Source: Metopolophium dirhodum
Taxonomy: Eukaryota; Arthropoda; Insecta; Hemiptera; Aphididae
NCBI RefSeq assembly: GCF_019925205.1
Contig: NC_083566.1
Coordinates: 10,292,001-10,356,000, forward strand
Reading direction: 5' to 3'
DNA length: 64,000 nucleotides
In this document: positions 49,754 to 62,378 of the stretch, one piece after another
Numbering within the stretch: the first letter of the stretch is position 1
Layout of the letters: every line of letters begins with the position of its first letter
Made by a program: the position numbers and the translations under genes
The notes under the pieces: model-generated
What the model saw: only the letters and a program-made list of their open reading frames with translations
The model's database searches: none
What the model was told of the DNA's origin: nothing

Positions 49754-50944
49754 AGGTGTACATACCTATTATATTCGTTTTTATAATATTTATATTTGTA
49801 TATAATATTATCTTCTATTTTGTAGTTATTTATTTAAACTTCAATTTCTCATACAACTATTATTTTTTTTTTTTTTTGTAAAATATAGAGGTAGGTATCT
49901 TTATTATTTTATATTTAAATTTATAATAATACTAGCTGAATATCAAGGCTTCACCGGTGTGCAGTTTTATTTGTGGCAAATCCTATAGGTATAGTATATA
50001 TGTTACAGGCAAAGCAGTAAAGGAAATCGCGCACTGTGTACAATGCCCGATTTTCTAGGGCAAATTGCCCGCGGCATTGTATACAATTATATAATATTAG
50101 TTTTGGTCACTGTAGGATAAATATTGAATATATTAAAAATCAAATAAAACATCGTACTGAGTATACTTAAATAGGTAATCATAAAAAAAACTTGAAATAG
50201 ATGCTTCAAATATTAGTTGCCTATTAAATATTAATAGTTTTTAAATCTATTATCCAGTATGGTATCTCTTGGCTCTTACTGAAGAATTAATATTTTATCT
50301 AAAATGGTTTGACAAGAATAAGATGATTTATTTTAATTTATTGTTACTAAAAAGTAATGTTAGGCACATAGGATACTAGATAGCATTATGTTACTTTATT
50401 TATTATCTCCACATACGTAACTATTATGGCACTTAGAGTTACAAAGTCGACCAGGTTTTTGCATTTACACCAATTGGTTTTACATACCTAATGTATTGCG
50501 TACATTGCGTACAATTAAATATAGCTAGGTATCATCTATTGTAACTCGTAAGTCGTGGTATCAAAGTATCAAACGAATAAAATACCTATGCAAGAATAGT
50601 TCTTGTTACGTACAGTGTTTATTTCAGACCTTTTATTCCGAGGGGGTATCGTAAATTTTCAAGAGGGTACATCATAAGACTTTAGGAGTAAATAATGAAG
50701 GTAAGTAAAAATATCGTTTTAAGCTCAATTTATTGGTAATAAAAAGATACCTACAAATACATTAAATATAAATTCTTAAAAATTCATTGTCTAATTTCTT
50801 AAAAAGTCTAAAAAAAATGTAATTTTCATTTAGTAATATTATGAATGATACTCCGTTCTGAGCCTATGTCATACATGTAATATGTTTATCAATGTTATCG
50901 ATATTATTTATTTAATAAATTAAATTAAACGAATCCGGAGCTGC
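49754..50944. other. Intergenic; repeat remnants only
   Basis: At 49931-49965 a segment ACTAGCTGAATATCAAGGCT resembles the conserved terminal words of common insect non-LTR or DNA repeats. At about 50035-50095 an inverted repeat (TGTACAATGCC ... GGCATTGTATAC with inner GGGCAAATTGCCC) could form a hairpin. No gene is recognised. Confidence 0.35.
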
Positions 50945-51185
50945 TTTTAACGTGCGTACAAATACTACAAATCAATAACTTGATTCATAGTATCTTCATC
51001 GAGTTCTGAGGGTGCTTATCTGTACGAATTTTCATGCAGGATTGCAATGTCTCTTGTCCCATTCGATTTCTTATTCTGTTCATAATCCTATTCATCGTAC
51101 TGAAAGAGCGCTCCACAGTGGCCGTTGAAACTGGTATGCACATCAAGCATTCCGTCAGTTTTTTCAAATGTACGTACCTACCCAA
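50945..51185 (-). pseudogene. hAT transposase C-terminal dimerisation fragment
   Basis: Minus-strand reading LKKLTECLMCIPVSTATVER followed by SFSTMNRIMNRIRNRMGQETL fits the hATC motif (IPVSSATxERxFS ... RNRM/L). The frame then shifts by one near 51020; the other frame continues SELDEDTMNQVIDL and stops, a plausible original C-terminus. No catalytic part is nearby, so this is a truncated, frameshifted remnant. Confidence 0.75.
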
Positions 51186-52436
51186 TATTTGCTTAATAAA
51201 TATATGACAGTGGATTTTTTACGTTTTCTTCTACCAAACTATTTGCATTTTAAAACATATTTAAATGAATTCAGGCCTATCCAAACATTGGTTGGTTCAA
51301 GACTAGGAAAGTATAAACAAATTACGATTACAATATTACGATTATTATCGGTACCAATTCGGTACACATTAATTGGCAAAAAGACAATACCCAACAAGTT
51401 GTTATATTTATTTTATTTTATTATATTTACCGTGATGCACGACATTACTCACAATCAGCCGATAATTCATTTCATATATCGCATCACATGTAGTTTACGT
51501 AGTATTGTCATACATTTTTTCGAGGAGGTATACATTTTTCTACGGGGGGGGGGGGGGGGGGAATATCCCCCGGTCATCCCCTGAAATAAACACTGGTTAC
51601 ATATAAATATCATTCGATATAAATGTGGCATTGTGGCCTCTACCCCCCCCTCCTGGAGCCACCCTTGTATATAGGTGTGTCTCGGTTTGAGTATATCTCA
51701 GTTTTAGTATACCTCAGTTCACTGACAAATAGGCGTCAGTGTACCTGAAATAATTTGTGAAATAATTCGATCTCGATGGACAACCGCAAGTCGCGGATTG
51801 GATTTATCACTTATGGTATATTTCCAACGTGGTTTAAACTAATAATTACTCTCTAAACTTTTTGACATCTCTAAACACAAGCTCTGAGATTTTCATCAAA
51901 TTTTATTGAGTTAGTTTTTGAAAATATAAGCCATAAGATATACACACAATATACATACGACATACGTTTAGTTTTAAGATATAGGTAGTTTCTTTAATTG
52001 AGGCCATCATGAGCGTTACAATTTGATACATTCTTGTATCTGTTTTTCCCGAGTAACCAATGGCAACCATTTATATATAAAAAAATGCAATGTCCACCGT
52101 TAATCTCAAGATCTCTGTTTGTCGTTTGACCACCTCTTAAGAATTCGGATACCGGAAAATCCTTTCTTATTGCACATATAGATCATTAGAGGAATCTGCA
52201 CTATTCCGAATTTCAAATTCGTATATTTTGTAGTTTGTGAGTTGTAGCGATGATTAGAAATTGGCTGAGTGGGTGGTATTCGGCTTATAAATAGATAATT
52301 GTATAGATGAAGCCACAGATTAAATGGCTATTTATATAATGCATTGTTCGGTGGTACATTTAAGAATTGTTAGGTCCAGACATGATTTGTATACCATATT
52401 ATGGTCATAGACCATATAATATATAGTCATCCATCC
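51186..52436. other. Intergenic with poly-G tract
   Basis: Nothing coding recognised. A G17-18 run at about 51545-51561 and the following CCCCTGAAATAAACACTGG look like the end of a decayed transposable element. The plus-strand ORF at 51168 is antisense to the hAT fragment and runs into the poly-G, so it is not called. Confidence 0.35.
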
Positions 52437-52512
52437 CCAGGGCCATATTTACCATTAGGCAGGATAGGCAACTGCCTATGGCCTCCGTAATTAGAGGGCC
52501 TCAGATTTTTAT
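52437..52512 (+). repeat. Isolated hAT-type terminal segment
   Basis: CAGGGCCATATTTACCATTA followed by GGCAGGATAGGCAACTGCCTA matches the pattern CAGGGCCGGATTTACCATTAGGCA that I recall as the end of widespread animal hAT elements. No partner end is seen before the next repeat begins at about 52715. Confidence 0.45.
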
Positions 52513-52714
52513 GAAAATTTTTTATTTTTTTTAGACTACTACTTTCATCGTATAAAATAAATATAAGAAACATATAATATTTCAAAAAAAATAAATAATT
52601 AATCATTATCAGTGTAAAATGTAAATGAAAATAAATTAAAGTCTATTTTTAGTAAGAAAGAATTGATAATTTAGGTTTACTATCAATAGAAAGCGATCTT
52701 AAACTTCTTAAAGT

Positions 52715-53440
52715 ATCTACAGTCATTCGTTTTTTAATTACAATAAAATAAGAAAATTGTTACATGAGATTTTTTTTTGATAAAGGTAGACAAACTTATG
52801 AGTAATCTTATATTACATTTTCAAATCTTAGATTTAAAAAGAAAAATTTTTATGAATTCTCAACTCAAAATAATTTGCTAATTTTCGTGATTTTTAATTT
52901 ATTTCATCTGCCTTGGAAACAATAACCTAAGAGCCTTCTATTAAATTTTCAAGCTTTTTTACTCAACAGATAAAATTTTATTGATATTTATAGAATAAAA
53001 ACTAAAAAAATTGAAAATGACAATGTCCGTAAACAGCTCAAAAAGAGTCAAAATATTTTCAACATTTTATGGTGTATAGAAAATGCTAATATAAACATTC
53101 AGTCAATATTTCATGTCCTTACGGTCATTTGTTTGAGAGTTACAACAAAAACCAAAATCGATTTTCTCAAAAACAGATTTTGCGTAAAAATTCCCATTTT
53201 CCCTTAATTTTTTTTTTTGTTTTTCACGTCGCTTTTGAAAACTACTGGGAAATTTGACCCCCCAAAGTACCAACTAGATTCACTTTCCTATCAGAAAAGT
53301 TACTGTTGAAGAAAATCCAAGCACTTTTACTGTCCTAAAAGATGATGACAGACACAAAAATAGAAAAAAATTAAAAATAAAAAATAAAAAAAAACACACA
53401 TCATTGTAAAATCAATACAATCATCGCTTCGCTCAGAATC
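52715..53440 (-). mobile_element. GATTCTGAGCG-family element, minus orientation, 3' truncated
   Basis: The 5' end is intact (TTCGCTCAGAATC at 53428-53440). Going leftward all 5' blocks are present, and the copy then breaks off inside the interior at about 52715 (GTATCTACAGTCATTCG). It abuts head-to-head with the plus-oriented copy that follows. Confidence 0.7.
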
Positions 53441-53460
53441 TAAAATTTAATTATGATTCT

Positions 53461-54862
53461 TGTTTTTAGTGTAACTCTAAAACAAATGACCGTAGGGACA
53501 TGAAATTTTGACTGAATGTTTATTTTAGCATTTTCTATACACCATAAAATTTTGACTCTTTTTGAGCTGTTTACGGACATCAATAAAATTGTATTAGTTG
53601 CGGGTAAAAAAGCGTGAAAATTTAATGCAAGGGACGAGTGTCTACTTTGCTTATACGTCAATCCAGACTACAACTTACAAGGATGGTACAGCTTATTATT
53701 TTGATTTGATAAATGTATGAAGCCCATATATTTAATGATCCATAAAAATGTTACCATATTTTACTATTTAGTAAACATGGCTTTATATAACACTAACATA
53801 ATGTATAAACAAACCCATCAATTATTTTATCGGAGAAATTGTAAACTTATATTGCGCACAAGACAAAATTAGGAGTACCAAAGCACAACATACCAAGTGC
53901 CAACCCTCAAATGGGTATTATTGTTAACATTTTTATTTAAAATGTTTCAAAAAAATGTGTTATTGATGAATGAGAATTCTAAAAATAAAAAATAGTTTGG
54001 AAATATTTCTTGTTTAATTTAAACTCGAGATTTTACATAATAATTTATCTAGCACCAAATAAATGAATAATTGTAATGATGACCGTTGAAATAAACAATT
54101 TTTATTGACATATTATTATAAAAATAAATTAAGATATCTCAAAACTAGTAATTGTGACGATGAATATTACTTAATGAACAAAATAAGACAATTGAAAATT
54201 TTGTACTTATTATTAACTTAACCTTAGTCAAATTAAGAAATCAAAAAAAAAAAAAAAATAATAATAATATCAAACAGTTTTATTATAATGGTTTTTTTAT
54301 ATTAGCATTTTCTATACACCATAAAATTTTGAAAATATTTTGACTCTTTTTGAGCTGTTTACGGACTTAGTCAGTTTTCAATTTTTTTAGTTTTTTTTTC
54401 TATAAATATCAATAAAATGTTATTTGTTGGGTAAAAAAGCGTGAATATTTAATATAAGGATCCTGCAGATATATCGTTCTAATAACAGTTGAAAAATATT
54501 AAAAATACATAGGCACAATTTTTTTTATAAGCATTTAAAGTTCAAATTTTGACAAAATTTATCAAATTTAAAGTTTAATAATTATTTTGTAGTTAGAAAT
54601 TTATAAAATGTTCAACTTTTATAGCTAAAGATAGAAAATTTAAAACAAGGCTCCACGTAAATAGGTTATATATAAATTACTTTATTCACAATGATATCAT
54701 CAAATATACTTGGTAATATCATAGGCTGACTGACCGTTCTCACTCAGAATCGTTTTCTTATACAATGATATTATATCATTGAATTCAAATTTAACACCAT
54801 CCATTACAGTGACCCACTTGTAACCTACTGTACAGCAGAGCGACATCCACTTATCTACCTTT
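53461..54862 (+). mobile_element. GATTCTGAGCG-family element, plus orientation, 5' truncated, with two insertions
   Basis: Starts inside the family (AGTGTAACTCTAAAACAAAT). It then shows the junction GTTGCGGGTAAAAAAGCG, about 400 bp of unrelated sequence (53630-54030), then the about 280 bp block also seen reversed at 39127-39405, then the family 3' part ending CACTCAGAATC at 54751 and the companion block to about 54862. The shared block and junction words with the 38-39.9 kb copy show common descent. Confidence 0.65.
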
Positions 54863-55018
54863 TTTTTTTTTATAAAGGTAGACAAACAAGATGGATGAAT
54901 ATAAGTAGCACAAGATTCGCACTTGTCTCATTTCATCCCGCACAATCTTAAACAAAACCTTAGATCATATTATACTATGTATATTAGATATAGCTATTGC
55001 ATTAAAAAGCGTACTACG

Positions 55019-55270
55019 TGTAGAAATTCGCTAGACTAAACCGGTGTGCAAAATAATGCACCGGGATGTTTAGACCATGTAGAAATTCGCTAGACTAAAC
55101 CGGTGTGAAAAATAATGCACCGGGATGTTTGGACCATATCATTTACATGGTTCATTATCCCGGTGCGGGATAATGTGGGATAATTTTAAACCGGTTTAGT
55201 CTAGCGAATTTCTATCATATCATTTACATGGTTCATTATCCCGGTGCAGGATAATGTAGGATAATTTTAA
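55019..55270. repeat. Hairpin-rich repeat cluster, order A-A-B-A'-B
   Basis: Unit A (about 60 bp, TAGAAATTCGCTAGACTAAA then CCGGTG...CACCGG hairpin) occurs twice in tandem at about 55021-55138. Unit B (TTTACATGGTTCATTATCCC then GGTGCGGGATAATG, hairpin CATTATCCCG/CGGGATAATG) occurs at about 55141-55190 and 55220-55270. Between the two B units, A's first 25 bases recur reversed (ACCGGTTTAGTCTAGCGAAT). It sits about 390 bp upstream of the POP5 start. Origin is unknown; rearranged MITE ends are the likeliest explanation. Confidence 0.6.
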
Positions 55271-55662
55271 ACGTATGTGTTGAAGACATCGTGAAGACGA
55301 GTCGCAAGGTGACTGATTTCTATTGCGCATGCGTATCAGTCATCTTCTCATATTTATCACCAAGGCTTTAGATAGTATATTTATCACTAAACTAGCGGTA
55401 TCAGCAGCTGCTATCTAGATAAATCGTCTTAAATCGTGATTTAAATTTTAAAATTTGATAATGGTTTAAAACTTTAAAATATAATTTGAAACGTGACAAT
55501 TTCTTATGATTTGAAACTATTTTAAGTTAAAGTTTGCCGTGAACACCAGAATTATTAAATTATCTTAACACAAAAAAAATATTAATGAAGTTTTTTTAAT
55601 ATCTCATTGTTACCTAAGTATCTTGTCTAAGTGTTACCTTTCTAACCAGAATTTTATCAAGG

Positions 55663-58479
55663 ATGGTACGATATAAAAACCGGTAATTATTAAAACAATT
55701 ATCAACAGTATTTACTCAATAAACTTTTGAATTGTCAAAATAAAACCAAGTTAAAGTTTTACAGCCATTCATTTTAAAGTTTCATTACAAATAAATGTTT
55801 TCTGAAATATTTTAGTTAATTTGCAAAGCAATAATCTTAAACTAGAAGGCTATTGCAAGAAGCAAATATAATTATCTTAATAATAAATTAATTTAAAATT
55901 GCACTGGGTTTTACATACATATAAATGTATTTGAATTCAATAAGGTTGAAATCATTGTGCTAGAGGGTAGAAAACATAGTTAGTACTTATTAACTTGAAC
56001 TTCATCATATCTGATATTAACATAAAATCCTAGATCAAAATTTCAAATAATTGTTCTGTAGCCTATGGTATTTGTCAATTACTGTATTCAATATTCATTG
56101 ATCAAAATAACACGACTACCCTATATTTGTCTTGTTGATAAACTGTCCACTTTTTAGGCATACAATTATGTACATTAAAAAGTAGCAGGTATTTATTATA
56201 GTTGGATTGACTCATCTAGTAGTTACACTTTATATTTAATTATAATATAATATACATTTCCCTTATGTTGTAGGTACCTATTTTTTTTCATAAAACTTGT
56301 AAGTATCTAATTTTCAGTTACATGGTTGTTCAACTAAGAACTTTGGAGGATGACAATTTAGATTTTAAAATTTCTGATAGAGAATTACAAATAACAGTAT
56401 TAAACATGATTAAATCATTACATGGAGATTTTGGAGCCGGAGCTATTAAAACATGTTTTAAAGGTAAAAAACATTGTTTTATTTCCTATACTAATTAATA
56501 GTTAACATTAGAATAAACTAAACTGAATAAATAACATTATTTTTATAATTTATTAAGCATCAATGTAAATAAGAGAAGAAATTAATCTAGGAGCTGTGGC
56601 ATAACTTCAAATACTGTGCCTGAACTAAAACTTTAGAAAACCCACACTTTCTCCTCGTATAATAACGTATATTGATCCAGCTTTATGGTACGTAATCAGG
56701 TCTGGATTTAACCAGCCAGTTTCCGAGTTTAACCCGGAGAGGCGGGGGGGCTGAACAATATTTCGGTACAATAAATATTAAACTTAACTGTTTTAACCTA
56801 TTTTGGGCTAGTAAAGGTTCTAAGACATGGTGGGTCAGTACTTACCTTATCGGCTATTTGGCACTGTACATAAACCATTGTTTTAATTTTCAAAAGTAAA
56901 AAATGTTTATTAAAAATTATTAAAACTATTAAGGTATGATCGGATTGCCTTAATTCATTAATAATATATATCTTTATTCTGTCATCAATATATCATCAGT
57001 AGTAAAATTCTATCAAATTTGTATTTATATACAACACATTCTCAAAACTAATATCTCCATTAGTTTTTTTGAATATCATGTAAGCGACTGCTTCCTCTCA
57101 ATTATTAGGTTAAATTTATTTGATAACACAATTACTAATTATTTTCCGTACCAGTTAATGTACATATTCTTAGAATTTGAATCAGTATTTACTATTTTAG
57201 TACTTTTATTTTTTAGAATAAATTATACATGTGATATAATTATTGAATATATGAATGGTTGATCATTAATCGATAATTTATGTTTAAAGTTCATTATTTA
57301 TTTTAATGTTTTTAATTTATTTCAGTTCGCTATTGTAATCCAACAACAAGAATTATAATTTTTAAAACCAGACATGGTCCTCATCAATTTCTCTCTTCTG
57401 TTATACCATTTATTAATAAACTTCAAGAGAAACAAATTCAATTATCAACACTTTATACTGGCGCTTCCATGTTTCAATGTTATAAATTTATTCAGGTACT
57501 TTAACTATACTATATTCTAATATAATTTAATACAAACATATTTTATCAATTCAATAATAATTTTAATTAATTGATTAAATGATTTAATTACACCAGAATT
57601 AGTTAGCTGTCTTTCAAAATGTGGAAAAACATACCGAAAAGCATGATTTTAACACATGAAACATCACATTTACAAATTAATAAAAGCAATACTTTGATTG
57701 AAGGCATCTTAAAGCTTTTCTTTTAAGAGGACCATGACCCATACATTTGTTGTTTCCTTCTTACACACGCACGACATAGCAAATTGTCGTTCACTAGTGT
57801 GCTGTTGGTTTTGATACTAGAGTGAATTGACCAATTATAAAATCTTTAGGTAAGAACTTTATCTGTGCTTAAGCGTTGCCGATTTTTCTAAATTGTCATT
57901 TTCAAGCAATATATATGGGTAAGTGAAATATCAAAAATTAAAAATGCTTATATCTGAAAATTAAAATATGGAATAAAAGCCAATGCTTAAGCACAGATAA
58001 TATTATTATCTAAAAAATTGATAATAGGTCAAATCACTCTAATATCAACACTAACAGCACACTATTGAAACTAGTGAACGAAAATTTGCTATGTCATACA
58101 TGTGTAAGACGGAGACAACAAATGCATGGGCAGCATAATCTTAAGCTCTCAAAAATGTTTACCTAAAATTATATAATTTATAACTTGTTATTATCAATTT
58201 TTGTGTTCTGGACAGAGTATTACTATATTCTCTATTACATTTATATTTTAAATAAATTACCTTACCATCATTGACATGGTTTTTTTAAGAATCCATTAAT
58301 TCAATTTCTAAGATATTGCTATTAGTAATTTCTAATAAGTAAATTAAATTAATTTAAATTAATCTATTTTAAATTTGTTTCAGAACTATCAAAAAGATCT
58401 TGTAAGAAAAATAACTGATACAATAAGTGAGAAAACAAAAGAAAAAATGTTAAATATCACTAATGTATTAAATTTCTAA
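55663..58479 (+). CDS. POP5: POP5, RNase P / RNase MRP protein subunit
   Basis: Exons: 55663-55682 (20 nt), 56318-56463, 57326-57495, 58384-58479 (432 nt, 143 aa). The product begins MVRYKNRYMVVQL, closely paralleling MVRFKHRYLL of human POP5. It continues with LHGDFGAGAIKTCFKVRYCN (the conserved HG-x-FGAAA...VRYLN block), then HQFLSSVIPFI and a basic helical C-terminus. Length is near the animal norm (about 140-165). Family knowledge: POP5 pairs with RPP14/RPP30-type subunits in the RNase P and MRP holoenzymes for tRNA 5' and pre-rRNA processing in nucleus and nucleolus. The tiny first exon was found by looking for MVRxKxR with a GT donor in the right phase (CG|GTAATT). Intron 3 holds a foldback element. 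Confidence 0.88.
57723..58144. mobile_element. TTAAGAGGACC-type foldback element in POP5 intron 3
   Basis: Left TTAAGAGGACCATGACCCAT, then CATTTGTTG, CTTACACACGCACGACATAG and CAAATTGTCGTTCACTAGTGT. The right end mirrors these as GAACGAAAATTTGCTATGTC, ACATGTGTAAGACGGAGACA and CAAATGCATGGG ... AATCTTAA at 58144. The ends are diverged (about 20 percent mismatches), so it is older than the copy at 40521. Confidence 0.65.
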
Positions 58480-61400
58480 ATTCTCAAAAGATAGGTTTTT
58501 TGAATGTTTATAAAAAAAAATATGAACTGGTGGAAAGGCCAATTTGTAAATAATAGATATATTTCAAATACATTTTGACAAAGTATAAAATATGAAATCA
58601 ATATATTCTGTAGCTTGGTGTAAGAAAGGCTAATGAAACATTTGGCGAATACGAGATTATTTGGTCGATGTCATTAAAATTTGATTATTTTATTAGTATT
58701 AAAATGACCATTGTCTCTGATGCAGTATGACCAAAATAGATATGACATTGGCCATTTTGAAATCAATTAATAATGTTTATAAATATAGTATAAATTCCTA
58801 CCATTATGATTTATGTTCAATTGAATATTAATATTAGGTATTCATAAAAAAGTTTAGTTGTTCAATTATAAATTGACTATCTTAAATTTTAGTTTTTGGC
58901 CAATATTCAAACAAAAGTAATTTTAATTTTTTTCTGGGTGGCCAATGTTAAAAAAAACATCTGAAGTTAAAAACAGAATGAGTCATACAATGAAATAAAA
59001 ACAAATTTAATTAAGTAACAGCATTTTTAGTCCCTACTTAAAAATTGGTCTTTCTTGTTCCAAACGATTCACCTATTCAGAAAAGATTTTTTTAGTGGTT
59101 GAATAGCTCATTAAAAAAATGTTATCTATCATAAGCTAATTAGTCCACGGTCAATTTATGTATAAATATTAGCATAGACTTGAGTCTGCAAAAAAGTTAA
59201 TTAGTACAGTTAGTATAAACCATACTATGATAGATATTGTAACTTATAAGATTGATTATTATAAGTACTTCAATAAGAACTATGTAAAAAACAAATTTGT
59301 ATACCCCAATCTTAAAAATATCCAATACCATTAAAGATTGACCCGCTTGATAATACAATTAATAGCTAAGATTTATATTAGTAAGAACCAAAATTAAGTC
59401 TTACAATAGAGTATTTTCTCTAATGACAATATGTTGAAAATGTCAAATACCTACAGTTGGCGAAGTGGCTCAAAATAAGTGGAGGAATTCCTTTCATATA
59501 TTTTGATACAGTTCTTTTATATGGCTTAAACAATCGTACACCCAGGGGGTGAGTTTAACTTCTTATTCATTTTTTTATAATACAATTTTATACTTGATAT
59601 ATAATATGCATATTTTTGCATTTTACTATATATTTACCTACATTTATTTATTATGTTTATTCACTTTTGTTTGTAAAATTAATTAAAAAACTTACAATTT
59701 TGATGTTATCTAGAAATAGCTAAATATGCAAAATAAAAAATATTGCATTAAACTTCAAATATTATGCTATGAAGCAAATTTATAAATTACGTATCTGTTT
59801 GAATGATTATTGAAAAACATACAACCTCAACGATAAAATTATTATATTATCTTATCAACGTATAATTGTAAGAAATTACGTTTAGATTATAGTATTAGTG
59901 TTATAGACTACTATTGTCACATTATGGTCCAATTTAAACAAGAAACAAATAGGTACTTGTTTCTTATAAAAAAAAGTAATAATACTTATTTATAATATTA
60001 ATAAAAATCATTTATTGTATTATTGTAAAACTAATTAAAAAAACCATTATAAAAATAACTATTTTTACCTATTTTTAAAAAAAATAAAAATTGTATGAAA
60101 AATACCACTATATATCGATAATATTTGTGCAAAATTATAAGGGGGATGCATTATTTTCGACAAAATAAGTGGAGGGATGTCATCCCAACATATCTTCCCC
60201 CACTCCGACTACTGAATACCTAGATTAATAGATTTGTGCAAACTTAAATTTGGGGTCATCAAATAAGAGGATTCGGTGTGTTCTATAAGGTGCTTTCCAA
60301 CCCGTGCTAATAAATGTAGGTCACTCGATAATATTACAGGCAGTGCTGCCAATGCTTACAATCGATTGAAATAAACTAAAATATTTCAAAATACAATATT
60401 GGTACATTACTAAACCTACAATTTTATGTAAATTTATATTTTTAGTGAGAATAACGTGTACAATAATATATATATTAGAAAAATACATCAAAATCTCTGT
60501 TCAGATTTTAAAGTTAGTTATTGTCAAATAAGTTAGGTTCTAGATATTATATAGTATGTCATTGTCAGGGCACATAAGTTTGTGCATTTGCAGATATATT
60601 TTGCTAAGATTTATTAAACTGTAGTTCACAGAAATTTGTTTCAGATTGAATAGATTCAATGTATGACATTATTTAACATCAATTTTCGATTAATTGTGAA
60701 TTTTTTTAAATTCAAAAATGATATTAAATGATGTAAATTGTGATTTTTAGTGTAACAACTTATAAAACCGATTTGTCCAACATCAAAACCGAAATTTTAA
60801 ATTAATGTCATACAGTAAGATGGTTGACCAGTTTAACGATTAAAAATAAGATGTTGCATATAACAGTCAACAAGTAAATCTAATAAAAATAACTATAAAT
60901 ATGATATTCAAGTTTTATTATTTAGTGCATCAACTTACTACCCCTGGTCATTAAATTATTTTTTAGGTAATTGAAAATGAGTAATGTATAATTTCAAGTT
61001 TCAAACAGTGTTTTTAAGTATTTTTATTAGTTTATCTGCAACAGTGACATAAATATTAAGTACACACAAATTAAAGTTGGTACAAATTAAATACTAATTA
61101 TAACTACACTTAAAAGTAAAAATAAAATATTTTGTACTACATTGTATACTATACAATTACGAAGACTTGTATACTTATTATTAAATACAGATTAAAAATC
61201 AAAAGTAAATTTAGTTGTTTTCATTTAAAATATAATTCCTTTCTCAATAATTAATTTCCATAATATGATATATTATAATACACACAAAATAATTATACTG
61301 ATTGTATAGATAATTATTACCTTTAAATTATTACAGCTCTATTTTTTAGAAAAAATATAAATTTGTTCAAATTAAAGTTTATGTAATTAGGTATATTATT

Positions 61401-62378
61401 TTAAAATTATAATGAAAATAAAGGTAAAATATACATTTAATATAAACAAGAAAAAGTTTTGACTTGATCTTGATTACTTTTACAGAATTATATTTGCACA
61501 GAGAAATTATCTACAACATAAAATCTAAAATACAATTTATGAGATAAATAAAAACTAAAATATAATAGACATAATAAATCAATAAAATATGATATATTAT
61601 ATGATCAATAACATTATAATTACATAATAATACATGTGAGAAAAAATCTAAAATTAAAATCCAGGAAGATGACAGATGATATATAAAAAAAGGTTAATAT
61701 TTATATAGGAACTTAAAATTCTAACTTCGAAAAAAAATCACACATCAAACATTTAACATACTACACAAGTTTATATTATCGTAGAGATCAATTAAAGGGC
61801 CAATTTAAATAATTTTATCAGCAGTTAGTGTATTAAAAAATATAATATTTGGTGATGTCTGGCAATGATTTTTATTTATATATTTCTAGGTAATAAATTA
61901 AATATTCTATTAGGTTGTTAACATTTATAATTATTAAAGATACATTTTAAATAATATAATAATAAGTATATTTAAAAATCAACATTAATATAACAATTAT
62001 AATGTTGAGATATCAGTTTCTAATTAGAACATATCTAGTACTAAAAGATAATACTATGTTCATTGAAATATATTGAGAAAAAAAGATGCAACTATTTTAT
62101 GGGTACTAGAATACACAAGTATATTCAGAGTATGTACAATATTTAATAATGTAAAAAAATTTTTATTAGATTTTAAAATACTTAACTGTCTTTAATATTT
62201 AGGTAAACAATCAATTACTAAACTAAGAAGACTTAAATATATAACATATCTATGAGATGCAAAAATATAGTTTTTTAACATATTTTTATATTTGTTTCTT
62301 TATTTTCATATTATGGTTATATTTGTCAATAACTGCTTAAATTGTTTTCAGCCATAAAAAAAAAAAATTTAAATATAT
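58480..62378. other. AT-rich stretch between POP5 and KDM5
   Basis: No gene recognised on either strand. Visible features are a small hairpin AAGAAACAA...TTGTTTCTT at about 59939-59966 and two related words AAAATAAGTGGAGG (about 59473 and 60163), perhaps parts of one decayed element. The right part (about 61000-62378) may hold the KDM5 3' UTR; several TTTATT words, read AATAAA on the minus strand, lie there, for example near 62298. No PLU-1 or PHD2/3-like exon was found here in six frames by eye. Confidence 0.4.
58994..58999 (+). terminator. Candidate polyadenylation signal, POP5
   Basis: AATAAA about 515 nt past the POP5 stop (GAAATAAAAACAAAT). No nearer canonical AATAAA was noticed, though AT-rich variants exist. 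Confidence 0.3.

Noticed and set aside
51168..51584. 138-codon plus-strand ORF
   Set aside because: Antisense to the hAT fragment at its start and reading a poly-G run at its end; chance ORF.
55019..55270. CRISPR-like array
   Set aside because: Only two units of each type, one inverted, in a eukaryotic genome with no spacers; best seen as hairpin repeats.
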